64,000 nt of DNA from Ipomoea triloba (taxonomy: Eukaryota > Streptophyta > Magnoliopsida > Solanales > Convolvulaceae): assembly GCF_003576645.1 (NCBI RefSeq), contig NC_044919.1, positions 19,814,907 through 19,878,906 of the forward strand, written 5' to 3'. Of this stretch, positions 1 through 11,800 are shown piece by piece. The notes below the pieces were generated by a model. That model saw only the letters and a list, made by a program, of their open reading frames with translations. It ran no database searches and was not told the origin of the DNA. Both the position numbers and the translations under genes were made by a program. Numbering within the stretch: position 1 is the first letter of the stretch; each line of letters opens with the position of its first letter.

Positions 1-235
1 ACCATTTTCTCCATAGCTTTGGAGGAATTAGTGTATGATGCTATGACCTTTCTAAGATTAAGCTCTCTGGTCTCTCGAGCTTTGCACTCTTCAGTCAGTA
101 GGATTACTTTAGCTTCTAACTCACTTACTTTGAGAGTTAGCTCTGAATTCTCTTTCGAGACGTTCTTAAGCACATCTCTTTCAGCAGTTAGCTTGCTGTT
201 TTCTTCCCGGATTTTGGCATGAGTGCTGTTAACTC
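1..235 (-). pseudogene. Sirevirus gag fragment, inverted, running off the left edge
   Basis: Read on the minus strand, this stretch is open for about 75 codons and encodes a heptad-like, charged coiled-coil segment (motifs such as LTLKVSELEAKV and SKAMEKM). This is the style of the Sirevirus Gag middle region. Its last 46 bases (1-46) are the reverse complement of about 2171-2216, where the same gag reads on the plus strand and continues. It is therefore an inverted partial copy of the gag of the element to the right, directly abutting an inverted LTR. An in-frame TGA lies just before the coil and no start codon is present. The reading as gag is confident; whether the inversion is real or an assembly join is unclear. 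Confidence 0.6.
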
Positions 236-606
236 ACTTACTTGTATAAGATTTTGCAAATCTTTTCAACCTCTCGTGTGTATTGAACTTAGGATGTTTA
301 AGTTCGATACCTCACGAGGTGAAGACAAAGTTTTATGCGCAGCGGAAATGTTATCCCCTTTTAGTTAGCACGAGTTTGGGTTAGTTCGAGAGGTGTGATT
401 ATATGCAGTGCAATCGAGAAGTTAGCGAGAGATAAAAACAGAAAGTAAATGCAAGAGAGATTTTTAAGTGGTTCGGCCAACCCGCCTACGTCCACTCTTC
501 TTCCAGAAACTCCCTGGAAGGATTGCACTAAAAACTTCCCTTTTTAGTACAATACGAGCGCTTGAGCTTTGATCACGAAGCCGCCTCAAGCCTCAGGTTT
601 TTCGCC

Positions 607-830
607 CGCTTCCAGTTACTCCACCTCTCGAGCACTTGACCTTTGATCACCAAGCCCGCGTCAAGCCTCAGGTTTCTTTCGCTCGGACAGCAGCCAGGTT
701 ACTCCGCCTCTCCTCAGGTTTTTCTCCCCGCTTCCAGTTACTCCACCTCTCGAGCACTTGACCTTTGATCACCAAGCCCGCGTCAAGCCTCAGGTTTCTT
801 TCGCTCGGACAGCAGCCAGGATACTCCACC
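607..830. repeat. 122-bp tandem duplication inside the LTR
   Basis: A unit starting CGCTTCCAGTTACTCC occurs at 607 and again at 729. A similar tandem pair of about 125 bp is present in the LTR at 14330-14530. The corresponding part of the nested LTR (22960-23090) has only one unit. Copy number of this block therefore varies within the family. Confidence 0.7.
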
Positions 831-1460
831 TCCCTTGCTTAATCCAAAGCAAGACGTTGTTGATAGTCACAGTTTAATGTAACAATCTCCAATCTGACCA
901 CAAGCTATCGTTGAATCAACTTTGATGTAGAGCAGCTTTGGTCACCTTCTGGATGTATGACAGTTTAGCTTTGTAACTCTCTTCGAACACTAAGATGTGT
1001 TCTCTCGCTGTATTGAATATCAGGATGATATTCCAAGTTAAGCACTTTGCACTGGAACGTTTTTATCAGACACCTCTTGTTAACCTCTTGACCTCTTTCA
1101 CAACCCCTTTTTCTTCTGTGTCTTTACGTCCTTATATATGAGAGTAGAAGAATAGTTCCGTTGGAGGGAAAACTATTCCGTTTGAAATTGGTCTCCCACG
1201 CCGAACATGGGTCTTTGCACAATTTCAGCATTTTTCATGGAGTAGTGGTCTTGTAACTTGAGCCTTTTGTTTTGTAGTGAATATTCCATATTCCACTTTC
1301 TTGAGTTCATGCTTCACTTGCTTCTTTTGGATAAAGTTACTCTTTTTATGTTCCCATCATTCCTTGTTTGGGGAATCTGACCACTTCAGGATTGGTGCAC
1401 TTCTTGACCGTTTGTGGTGGAGGTCTGACGTGTCATCCACTTCCGTCCATTTTGAAACCT

Positions 1461-1825
1461 CCCGCTCAGCACCTCTTCAATATTTTATCTCCATGATATT
1501 CTTCTTCTCCAAACTTAGAGTATTTTATCTGCACATGTTGACTAACATTCAGCCTCTTGGAGAAGTGCCGGTTTATCGAGACCATAAAAGATGTCTCGAC
1601 CACTTGATGTTTCAATCTCATGTATCGAGAGGTCTATCTCTCNCCCGCTCAGCACCTCTTCAATATTTTATCTCCATGATATTCTTCTTCTCCAAACTTA
1701 GAGTATTTTATCTGCACATGTTGACTAACATTCAGCCTCTTGGAGAAGTGCCGGTTTATCGAGACCATAAAAGATGTCTCGACCACTTGATGTTTCAATC
1801 TCATGTATCGAGAGGTCTATCTCTC
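1461..1825. other. Exact 182-bp duplication flanking a single N (assembly join)
   Basis: Bases 1461-1642 and 1644-1825 are identical and are separated by one ambiguous base at 1643. This is the signature of two overlapping contig ends placed side by side with a minimal gap instead of being merged. The true LTR probably holds one copy. Confidence 0.85.
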
Positions 1826-2170
1826 GAATATTCTTTACGTCTCGAACTCGATAGGTATATCGAGAGGTCCTTACCTCTCGAACTTGGCTTGTGTCTCGAG
1901 ACTTAGTTGATGTCTCGTAGACCCTTATTCCTCCAGAGTTGTCTCGTGCCTGCTTCTGATCTATCTGTTTGCTTACAACACGAAAACTTCTAAGTTGTTC
2001 AAACAAGTTTACCTTAAGCTTAAATATTTCCCGAGTTGAGCTCAAATTACCCAGTTGTATTTTCGCTCTTAGTTTACTTATCGAACTTACATTGTTTTGC
2101 CTATGTATCGAGACTTGGGGATTCTTACTTAACAGTTGGTATCATCAAAACCTATTACATGATGTTCCTA

Positions 2171-2892
2171 CACATAGCATCATACACTAATTCCTCCAAA
2201 GCTATGGAGAAAATGGTGGATGATTACAAACCAGCAAATGACAGAACCGGTCTCGGGTTTCGTCGAAACAGTCTCTCGAGAATAAGCAGACCAATAGTTT
2301 GGGAACTTCAAGAAATGGAGGATCTCAACTCAAACCAAATAAAGGTCATAAAGGACCAACAGAAAAGACCAGAGTAGCTATTCATAAACCGTCCCTATAC
2401 ACCAGCATCGAACTTACATTGTTTAGCCTATGTATCGAGACTTGGGGATTCTTACTTAACAGTTGGTATCATCAAAACCTATTACATGATGTTCCTAACA
2501 GGAGCTACATTCCATATAATGCGCCTCAAGGCAAATATGGAAGGTCTGAGATCCACAGAGTTAGGAACTCACGGATGGAGAAAGGCAGACTCTATCCATC
2601 TAGTGAGAATTGGTCATCGAATCATAATTTCTGGAAGAAACCTCACTTTCAGCAATTTCACATGACCAAACAGCGTATGAAAGGCATGGTGCATAAGCCG
2701 ATCGAAAAGTCTATACCTAAGTTGATTTATGCACCAAAGAGGCCCAAAACCTTTGCTAGCATTCCTTATGATTATCAAACGTATAATGGCTACATTGCAC
2801 CTAGGCCCGGAGTAATGGGTCCAAGGTATAAATGGATGCCTAAACTTACTAACCAACCAGGACCCAAAGTTTGGGTACCTAAATCTACTTGA
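2171..2892 (+). pseudogene. gag: Sirevirus gag, 3' two-thirds, interrupted
   Basis: The open frame resumes the coiled-coil Gag at the SKAMEKM motif. It then runs into a basic region and, after an LTR-tip insertion at 2408-2500, into a Lys/Pro-rich tail ending GPKVWVPKST followed by TGA at 2890. That tail is the usual Sirevirus junction just before the aspartic protease. The N-terminal half is missing, being present only inverted at 1-235. No CCHC zinc knuckle is seen; it may lie in the lost part. The frame changes before 2889, so gag and pol are not continuous here. Gag would form the intracellular virus-like particle. Confidence 0.65.
2408..2500 (-). repeat. LTR tip duplicated inside gag
   Basis: Ninety bases repeat 2081-2170 with one visible mismatch, at an offset of 327. 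The copy ends with the full LTR terminus ATGTTCCTAACA, whereas the first copy is cut after TTCCTA. It splits the gag reading. It is either a micro-insertion or part of the same mis-join that produced the inverted LTR. Confidence 0.7.
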
Positions 2893-3993
2893 TCTGCTTG
2901 CAGGACACCAGGGACACATGGTTCATTGACAGTGGATGTTCGAGACATATGACGGGAAACTTAACACTGCTAGAGAACATCCATCCTATCGAAGGTCCCC
3001 TGGTGACATTTGGAGACAACGAGAAGAAAGGGCGCACAAAGGCTATTGGTGAAATTCATAAGAATGAATTGGTGATCAAGGGGGTATCCTACGTTGAGGG
3101 GCTCAAATTCAACCTCCTTAGCACAAGCCAGTTCTGTGACAAGGGCTACAGAGTAATCTTCACTAAAGGCAAGTGCCAAATCATACAAGAGGAATCTCTC
3201 GAAGTCGTCCTGGAAGCAGCAAGGAAAGTAAACATGTACATAGTGGATTGGAGATCTGCCAAACCATCCCTATGTATTCTGGCAAGGAGCAAGGAAGACT
3301 TATGCTGGGATTGGCACAGTAAGCTTAGCCATCTGAACTTCAAAACTATCAACAAGCTTGCTAAGAGGAACCTTGTGGAAGGACTGCCCAAAGTGACGTT
3401 TCGAAAGGATAAGATATGTGAGGCATGTCAACGCTGCAAACAGATCAAATCCTCTTTCAAAAGCAAAGCCGAGATATCATCCACTAGACCATTAAGTCTT
3501 CTTCACATGGACTTATTTGGACCGGTGGATCCACCCAGCATGAGAGGAAGAAAGTACACTCTTGTGGTAGTAGATGACTGACTACACAAGATTCACCTGG
3601 ACCGTGTTCTTAACCAAGAAAAGCGAGAAAAAAGTTGCCCTGCCAAATCTTTTGAAGCAAGTGCAAGTTGAAAAGGATGTCTCGATACTAAAGATTCGGT
3701 CAGATCAAGGTGGAGAGTTCGTTAATCAAGTTATCGAGAGCTGCTGCAACGAGAACGGTATTCATCATCAGTTGTCAGCTGCTCGAACACCTCAACAGAA
3801 CGGGGTAGCTGAAAGAAGAAATAGAACTCTCAAGGAAGCTGCAAGGACCATGCTCTCGCAAGCCAACATATCTCAAGGATTTTGGGCAGAAGCAATCAAC
3901 ACAGCGTGCTATACCCAAAATCGGTCCTTGATCGTGAAAGGAGTTGGAAAGACTCCATATGAGTTGTGGAATGGAAGAAAACCGAATGTGTAA
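2889..3993 (+). pseudogene. pol: Ty1/copia pol, protease and integrase part
   Basis: The protease active site is FIDSGCSRHMTGN (near residue 12 of the open frame). The GAG-pre-integrase zinc-binding region is H-S-K-L-S-H-L-N followed by CEACQRC. The integrase core follows: first Asp in LLHMDLFGPV, second Asp in RSDQGGEF, Glu in NGVAERRNRT. This gives the copia order protease-integrase-RT. Two small frame breaks are visible. A four-base GACT tandem duplication near 3579 follows the VVVDD motif. A two-base TA insertion near 3991 creates a stop after KPNV. Both look like short slippage events. The product would process the polyprotein and insert cDNA, but this copy cannot make it. Confidence 0.9.
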
Positions 3994-6077
3994 GCTACTT
4001 TCACACATTCGGGTGCAAATGCTATGTCCACAACAATGGGAAGACTCAGCTAAGGACTTTTGATGAAAAGGCAGATGATGGAGTATTTCTGGGATACTCA
4101 TCGACAAGTAAAGCATTCAGAGTCTTCAACAAGCAGAGATTGGTGGTTGAAGAATCCATACATGTTTCTTTTGATGATAGAGCATCGACATATCAACCAT
4201 CAAAGCCAATGGAAGCAGCTGAGGAAGATCAGCCAGAGTCTATCGAGAGATCAAACTTACCTCTCGAAGACAAGCAGTCGATAGTTCGAGACGTAGCGGA
4301 ACTCCAGTCAGAATCAGATGATGAAGAGTCTACAAAGAAGCAAGCTCCTGACTCAGTTAATCCAATCCAGATCATAGATGTTCAACCCACATCTCAACCT
4401 TCAACGGAAGCATCAACTGAGGAGCCACAACCCGACCTAAGATGGTTGAGGAGTCACCCTGCTGATCAAGTAATTGGAGATGTACGTGACAGAGTTCGGA
4501 CCAGATCAGCATACAGAGAAAGCATGTTTGCTTGCTTTCTATCACAAATAGAGCCTAAGGTGATCGATGAGGCTCTATGTGATCCAGATTGGGTGCAAGC
4601 CATGCAAGAGGAACTTCATCAGTTTGAACGGAACGATGTTTGGGAACTAGTTCCGAGACCTCATCATCAGAATGTCATTGGTACAAAGTGGGTTTTCAGA
4701 AACAAGATGAATGAGGATGGAGTTATTGTTAGGAACAAGGCCAGACTTGTTGCCAAAGGCTATTGTCAGGAGGAATGAATAGATTTTGATGAAACCTTCG
4801 CTCCAGTAGCACGTCTCGAAGCCATACGCATCTTTCTCGCATATGCCGCCTTCAAAGACTTTAAAGTATATCAAATGGATGTCAAGAGCGCTTTTCTGAA
4901 CGGACTTCTCGAAGAAGAGGTGTACGTTGAACAACCTCCGGGTTTCTTGAAGGACGTGGGAACTGACAAAGTATACAAATTAAAGAAGGCACTTTACGGT
5001 TTAAAACAAGCTCCGAGAGCTTGGTATGATACCTTATCCTCTTTTCTACTTCAGTGTGGGTTCACCAAAGGCCTAGTAGACAAAACACTGTTTAGAATTA
5101 AGGATGAGGATCACATCTTATTGGTGCAAATCTATGTGGACGATATCATTTTTGGAAGCACCAATCCAAACTTGTGCGAGAAGTTCTCCAGATTGATGAA
5201 GGGGAAGTTCGAGATGAGCATGATGGGAGAGCTCAACTACTTCCTTGGATTACAAGTGAGACAGCTTAAGGAAGGTATCTTCATCAATCAGGAGAAATAC
5301 ACCAAGGATCTGCTCAGAAAATACAACATAGAAGGGAAATCCTCAGTCAAAGTACCCATGGGAACCTCTCTACGTATCGATGTCGACAGTGAAGGTCGAG
5401 AGGTCGATCAAACTACATATCGAGGTATCATCGGATCTCTTCTCTATTTAACTGCTAGTAGACCAGATATATCCTTTGCAGTAGGTGTATGTGCCAGATT
5501 TCAGGCAAGTCCTAAGGAAAGTCACTTAAATGCATCTAAAAAGATCCTTAGATATCTCAAAGGTACGCAAAGTGTTGGACTTTGGTATTCGAGAGGTAGA
5601 TCTTTCGAACTTATGGGTTATTCAGATGCAGACTTTGCCGGTTGTAAAATAGATCGAAAGAGCACATCAGGGACATGTCAGTTTCTAGGTGGAAGACTTG
5701 TCTCATGGTTTAGCAAGAAACAGCATTCGATAGCTACAAGCACCGCTGAGGCAGAATATGTAGCAGCTGGAAGTTGCTGTGCTCAGGTTTTATGGATGAA
5801 GCAACAACTACTGGATTATGGTGTTGAATGTAAAGAGGTTAAGATCATGTGTGACAACACCAGTGTTATAGCTATCACTCAGAATCCAGTATTACATTCA
5901 AGGACAAAACACATTGATATCAAGTATCACTTCATCCGAGACCATGTTGAGAAAAAGGATATAACCTTGGAATACGTTGCAACGGAGGAGCAACTAGCAG
6001 ATATTTTCACAAAAGCGTTATGTGAAAATAGATTCTCTCAACTAAGGTTAGAATTGGGAATGATAGAATTGGGATGA
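3966..6077 (+). pseudogene. pol: Ty1/copia pol, integrase C-terminus, reverse transcriptase and RNase H
   Basis: The frame starts in the integrase C-terminal region (FGCKCYVHN, FLGYSSTSKAFRVFN). It passes a long acidic linker, then enters RT at WVQAMQEEL and GTKWVFRNK. A TGA at 4776-4778 replaces the glycine expected after CQEE in the [16 protein letters not shown] block, so the protein is cut there. Downstream, [20 protein letters not shown] and the catalytic YVDDIIFG are intact. Copia RNase H follows ([28 protein letters not shown]), ending at [14 protein letters not shown], the usual Sirevirus pol end. One nonsense codon is the only break in this half. Confidence 0.92.
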
Positions 6078-6275
6078 ATGGTCAAATCTTATCTTCTTGT
6101 ATTTAGTGCCATGAACTGTTTCGCATGTGAGGGGCGGTTTCATCAACTTTATGGCAGCTTTGAAGTTACGCAGCATTGAATGGTCATTCATATGGTATCC
6201 CGTGACTTAACAGTGGTAACCTTTTGGGCTATAAATAGAAGGGTTTTCTCATCAGTTTATGTCATCGACTTCTTC

Positions 6276-6647
6276 ATGGAGAAGAAGAAAGGAAAAGACG
6301 ATGTACCGTTCTGGTATAGAGGGAGAAAATCAGCAACGAAGTCCAAAGACTTTCAAGGAGAGAACTATCCAGAATCAATGAAGGGTGAACAGATTGCGGA
6401 GCTTCCTGATAATCCAAGCAAGCATCCTATTCCCATCCAAGGTGAATGGATCCCCAAATGCGAGGAGATCCACAACGATGGGATACTGGAGTCAGGAGAA
6501 GAGTCTTGCACAAGTGGGACTCCTACCGCTGCACATTCTGGAAAAGGACCTCCCTCAACCAAATGGAGAACCAAGGGAAAGGGAGATGAAGCCTGTGAGG
6601 AAGGCAGCAGCGGAGAGAAGAACAAGAAAGGGAGTAGCCACCCCTAG
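6276..6647 (+). CDS. Small ORF between pol and the env-position ORF, function unknown
   Basis: An open frame of about 123 codons starts at ATG 6276 (MEKKKGKDDVPFWYRG). The frame is open a further 32 codons upstream. The predicted product is basic at both ends (KKKGK near the start, KGKGDEACEEG and KNKKG near the end), hydrophilic, and has no motif I recognise. It lies about 200 bp after the pol stop. It may be a real accessory ORF, a remnant of a longer downstream gene, or chance; the second Sirevirus in the window lacks this stretch, so conservation cannot be judged here. Confidence 0.3.
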   Translation: MEKKKGKDDVPFWYRGRKSATKSKDFQGENYPESMKGEQIAELPDNPSKHPIPIQGEWIPKCEEIHNDGILESGEESCTSGTPTAAHSGKGPPSTKWRTKGKGDEACEEGSSGEKNKKGSSHP

Positions 6648-6982
6648 TTCTGTTATTAGAGAAATAGGACTTTAGATGGCTAGTTCCTACTCTAACGATA
6701 GATTCCTATTAGGCTGACCAAAGCCAAACAAAAGTTTCTATGGAATCTATTAGGATATTGATTCATTTGTAATGTTTTCGAAAATCACTAAATGAACTCA
6801 AGGAAATGTTCCAAGTGATATCTTCTTTTGATGAATCAATCTTGTCTCCATATCGCAATCTGTGTTCGAAAGGTAGTTCGAGAGGTACATGTTCAGTTTG
6901 CCTGTCTGCGTTATGTCTCGAAAAAGGGTAGTTCGAGAGATCACTTCAAAAGATATCAAACTGACTATCTACGTACCTCTAA

Positions 6983-7103
6983 ATGGAGGAATAAGGAGGG
7001 TTAGGGATCAATCACTCAGGGGGAAGATTCTTAACCACAGGAGTGCTTAGATGGAGGAATAAGGAGGTTTAGGGATCAATCACTCAAGGGGAAGATCCTT
7101 AAA
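6983..7103. repeat. Duplicated 52-bp block in the pol to env-ORF spacer
   Basis: The block beginning ATGGAGGAATAAGGAGG and ending GGGGAAGAT.CTTA occurs at 6983-7034 and again at 7051-7101. The nested Sirevirus has the same doubled block in reverse complement at about 28660-28795. The duplication is thus a family feature rather than a local accident. Each copy has purine-rich runs (GGGGGAAGA) resembling a polypurine tract. Confidence 0.75.
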
Positions 7104-7263
7104 CTAGCAAAGTCGAGAGTTTACCTTCGAGAGGTAAAACAAATGAGCTCAACGGATATATGTGGATTGGCTAATGTTGGGCATTAATGTTAGCCACGTG
7201 GTCTTCGGTTATTGACGGTTTTTCCGCTCTTAAAGGCATTATCTTGATAAGTGGGAACATGCT

Positions 7264-7273
7264 TATATAAATA
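7264..7273 (+). promoter_or_regulatory. Candidate TATA box upstream of the env-position ORF
   Basis: TATATAAATA sits about 300 bp before the ATG at 7571, in a leader with pyrimidine-rich patches. The corresponding leader of the nested copy, in reverse complement near 28480-28500, has CTTATAAAG at the equivalent place. A separate internal promoter for this ORF is possible; splicing of genomic RNA is the alternative. No experimental signal can be read from sequence. Confidence 0.35.
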
Positions 7274-8569
7274 TCATCTCTTTATATCCCACTATCCAAA
7301 ACCGCATTATATTTTACCAAAATACCCTTACCATATCTTACATACATAACCGTTATAAAGGGTATTTCTGACCTTTAAATTCGTTTAAATTAACCGAGAT
7401 CCCTTTTTCGGGTCAAGCTCTCAACCCTACCCATATATTCAACCCGAATCCACATGATATAAAAGCCAAACTCTTCTTCCTTACCCGGATTCAAGCTCAA
7501 ACCGAATACCCAAAACCCCCAAATCCTAAACACTGTACACATTCCCTCCAAAACCTCAAATCTGTCAACAATGGCGTCCGAATCCTCCACATCAACCTCA
7601 TCTTCCGACGCATATCAGAGGGAGTTGCGACACATTCGCACTCAGATCAAACAAGTCAAGGCGGGGAGTATCCTTGACAAAAATGGCTTCACCACCAACT
7701 CATCAAATCCAAAGATGGCAGAGAAAGTCCTGAAAAAGTTTGACAAGACAGGACTAATGAAATACATGACGCACGACTACCGAACCATTCACGACCTCGA
7801 CTTCACAGAATGGTTCGCGAATGCTAAGGTCACGAAGGGCAAGATTGAAAGCCGCTTCAATGAAATTGACATTACAACCTCTGTAGGTGACCTCAGAGCG
7901 GCATTCGACTTCGCGACGTCGGAGGAAGCAGTCCAGCACCTCTCGAATTACGACTTGGACAAGCAAGCTTTTTGGGATAAAATCCGACTGGAGACTGCAC
8001 CGCCCAGAGCATCCTCTGCCCTCCGCAAGTTCCACCTAAAGGAGAGGTTTGCTCTCGCTGCCGACCTTATCATGAAATTCGTGCTCGGCAAGGTGTCTGG
8101 AACTGATGAGATTAATCTAGACATCCTCAAAATCCTCCACGCCATTTGGAACAACAACAAAATGGACTGGGCACATATCATCTTCAACTTTCTTCAACAG
8201 CAGGTGCAAAGCTCAGTCTCCAACACCAACCTGACGATCAGTAAAAAGGTTGGTTTCGGTTTTGTTGTTCAATATCTTCTAAGTTTGAAGGGCTTAGAAC
8301 TGAGGGAAGGGCGAGAGATTCATCGGAATACCTATATGGGTAGGACAAAATCTCAAGCTTCAAAGGCTAAAGGTGTTAAGGGTGCACCTTCTCCTTCGAA
8401 GCCAAAGGGAAGGGGCAAAAGGAAAGCCCCAGCCAAGGAGAAGGAATCTGATGATGAGCCTCTGGATACCCTGGTCAAGAGGGTTGCCTTGCCAAAGAGG
8501 GCTAAGAAAGCCAAAACCATCGCCATCACTCAGATTCGAGAGGTAACACCCTCAGTTATCCAAGTATCA

Positions 8570-8872
8570 TTCGAAGACAGGGCGCAAGCCCAGGGGGAAC
8601 CTCAGGCTACATTCGAAGACAGGGCGCAAGCCCAGGGGGAACCTCAGGCTACACTGGAAGACAGGGCGCAAGCCCAGGGGGAACCTCAGGCTACACTGGC
8701 CACTGAGGTTCAAGCCCAGGGGGAACCTCAGGCTACACTGGCCACTGAGGTTGAGAGAGTGCCCCCTACCAGGGCTACACTGGCCACTGAGGTTGAGAGA
8801 GTGCCCCCTACCAGGTCTCTGTCAGAAGCTGAGGTTGAGAGAGTGCCCCCTACCAGGTCTCTGTCAGAAGCT
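8570..8872 (+). repeat. 42-nt sliding stutter in the env-position ORF
   Basis: Seven 14-residue units follow each other (FEDRAQAQGEPQAT, repeated, then LEDRAQAQGEPQAT, LATEVQAQGEPQAT, LATEVERVPPTRAT and so on). Each unit replaces a few more residues with the sequence that comes next. The nested homolog has this segment only once (about 27340-27430). The second contig copy starting at 10500 lacks the last unit. This points to an assembly artefact. Confidence 0.8.
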
Positions 8873-11800
8873 TTATCTGTAAGTCTACATGCTGGTGATA
8901 ATGCTGAGGGTGCTGATGAGTCTACTGCCGAGCCTCGAGAGGAGGTTCGAGAGATTGAAGGTACTGGGATCAGTGATCCAGTACAGACAGAAGTTGAGGA
9001 ACCACGAGAGGTGGTTCGAGAGATAACAGTGGAAGCTGCATCGGCAACAGAAATCCTGTCTGCTAACTCTGATGAGCTGAATGCTGAAATCACTTCTCAG
9101 TTGGATCAACGTACTGAAAATGTGTCTAGCTTGGATGACTTCTCCAGAGTGCTTCGATGGATCAACTGGAGAACAGGTCCGATTGATCAACTGATTTCGA
9201 GAGCAGCAGATATAGTGGCTGAGGAGGACTTTGCTTTAAATTGGTTAAACCTCACTGCAATCCCAGCCAATGACCTTCTGAATCTTGCCCATGAGATGCA
9301 CGTAACCAGGAGAAATCTTGGTCGATCTGACAAGGGAAAGGGCATAGCTGTTGATGCGCAAGAAGCTGAAGTCGAGCCTGTAGTGGATCTTGAATTAGAA
9401 GCTCAATTTCAAGAAGATATCAGGCTCGCCACTGCATTATCCTTGGGACATCAAGTAGAGGACACGAGAGGTCCAGGAGAGACCTCTGGGATTGCTCGAG
9501 ATGACTCTGAGAACCCAATACCAACAGCCGCAATCCCCTTGTCCCAACTATATCTCTCTACTCTGGACGAACAGGTAGCAGCTTCGAGAGGTGAATCCGA
9601 GACCTCTGAAGCACTTGAGGTGGCTCCTAACACTGTTCTTCTTTTGCCACCACCTGAGTCCACACCCTCGGTTGACAACGATGAAGCTCAGATAGTTCGA
9701 GAGGGTGAAGTTCCGTTGCTCACACTGCCGGGTTTTCCTACTGCTCCTGAAATAATTATCATTCTAGACTCATCGGAGCAGACCGAAGTGCAGTCCAATG
9801 AGCACCTAGAGCAGATTGCCCCAAGTCCTGCTGGTTCGAGAGGTACTGAGGAGGACGATGCGACCATCGAAGGTGGAAACCGGGAAGCACCTGTCGACAC
9901 TTCGTCTCCAACCTCACCAGCAGATGACCAAGTTCCCAGCACTGGTTCGAGAAGTGACGCTGAGGAGGAACTTCTATTGGATGGAAACCGGGAAGCGTCC
10001 AATACCGAAGAACCCTCCCTGGCTGATCCAATCTCAACAGTCGCTGAAGCTGAGGCTCCAGGTTCGAGAGGTGAAGAGCAAGAAGTGATCCATCCCTCAG
10101 GTGGAAACCGGGAAGCACAGGCGACATGGAGCTACCTTCGCGCTCTGAACCCAGTGTCCCTGCGACCCCTCAGACACTCAATCGAGAGGTGGACTTGCAA
10201 CTGCAAGTCATGGGTGGAAATCCGGAAGCACCCAAGTCCCCTCCGACAAAAGGTACTTCTCACTTCTCTTCTCCTACTTCTGACTGTGATCGACAGGCCA
10301 AAGAAGCCTTCATTGGCGAGGTGCGTCAATTCATGGCCGATCACTCTCAGAAGATGGCTCAGATCGAGCGCATACTGACCATTGTTCGCAATGCTGCAAT
10401 GCCTGCGGCTGGCACAAGTGAATCTCAAGCCAGCCATGACGAACTTCTCGAACAGGCAGTATGGGCTGAGGATGCAGCACGGAAAGCTGCAGATGAAGNC
10501 ACTGGCCACTGAGGTTGAGAGAGTGCCCCCTACCAGGTCTCTGTCAGAAGCTTTATCTGTAAGTCTACATGCTGGTGATAATGCTGAGGGTGCTGATGAG
10601 TCTACTGCCGAGCCTCGAGAGGAGGTTCGAGAGATTGAAGGTACTGGGATCAGTGATCCAGTACAGACAGAAGTTGAGGAACCACGAGAGGTGGTTCGAG
10701 AGATAACAGTGGAAGCTGCATCGGCAACAGAAATCCTGTCTGCTAACTCTGATGAGCTGAATGCTGAAATCACTTCTCAGTTGGATCAACGTACTGAAAA
10801 TGTGTCTAGCTTGGATGACTTCTCCAGAGTGCTTCGATGGATCAACTGGAGAACAGGTCCGATTGATCAACTGATTTCGAGAGCAGCAGATATAGTGGCT
10901 GAGGAGGACTTTGCTTTAAATTGGTTAAACCTCACTGCAATCCCAGCCAATGACCTTCTGAATCTTGCCCATGAGATGCACGTAACCAGGAGAAATCTTG
11001 GTCGATCTGACAAGGGAAAGGGCATAGCTGTTGATGCGCAAGAAGCTGAAGTCGAGCCTGTAGTGGATCTTGAATTAGAAGCTCAATTTCAAGAAGATAT
11101 CAGGCTCGCCACTGCATTATCCTTGGGACATCAAGTAGAGGACACGAGAGGTCCAGGAGAGACCTCTGGGATTGCTCGAGATGACTCTGAGAACCCAATA
11201 CCAACAGCCGCAATCCCCTTGTCCCAACTATATCTCTCTACTCTGGACGAACAGGTAGCAGCTTCGAGAGGTGAATCCGAGACCTCTGAAGCACTTGAGG
11301 TGGCTCCTAACACTGTTCTTCTTTTGCCACCACCTGAGTCCACACCCTCGGTTGACAACGATGAAGCTCAGATAGTTCGAGAGGGTGAAGTTCCGTTGCT
11401 CACACTGCCGGGTTTTCCTACTGCTCCTGAAATAATTATCATTCTAGACTCATCGGAGCAGACCGAAGTGCAGTCCAATGAGCACCTAGAGCAGATTGCC
11501 CCAAGTCCTGCTGGTTCGAGAGGTACTGAGGAGGACGATGCGACCATCGAAGGTGGAAACCGGGAAGCACCTGTCGACACTTCGTCTCCAACCTCACCAG
11601 CAGATGACCAAGTTCCCAGCACTGGTTCGAGAAGTGACGCTGAGGAGGAACTTCTATTGGATGGAAACCGGGAAGCGTCCAATACCGAAGAACCCTCCCT
11701 GGCTGATCCAATCTCAACAGTCGCTGAAGCTGAGGCTCCAGGTTCGAGAGGTGAAGAGCAAGAAGTGATCCATCCCTCAGGTGGAAACCGGGAAGCACAG

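Larger units (their letters stand above)
236..2172 (-). repeat. Sirevirus LTR in inverted orientation, truncated
   Basis: This is the reverse complement of the same LTR family as 13233-14958 and 22549-24210. It shares the terminal block TTGCAAAATCTTATACAAG, the runs of TCTCGA motifs and the TGTTAGGAAC-type start near 2170. The outer tip of about 47 bases (C-rich stretch ending GGGACCAACA) is missing at 236-241, and gag sequence follows at once. The LTR points opposite to the pol gene beside it, so it cannot be that element's normal 5' LTR. It is inflated by a 182-bp exact duplication around an N and a 122-bp tandem duplication. There are no flanking 5-bp target duplications. Confidence 0.7.

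Noticed and set aside
236..2172. Simple solo LTR inserted into gag
   Set aside because: It has no 5-bp duplication and an incomplete terminus, and it is flanked by inverted rather than direct gag sequence.
8728..10127. Several Ser/Arg-rich minus-strand ORFs opposite the env-position ORF, repeated at 10500-11800
   Set aside because: They are shadows of the plus-strand ORF with composition set by its codons. The second set is only the assembly duplicate.
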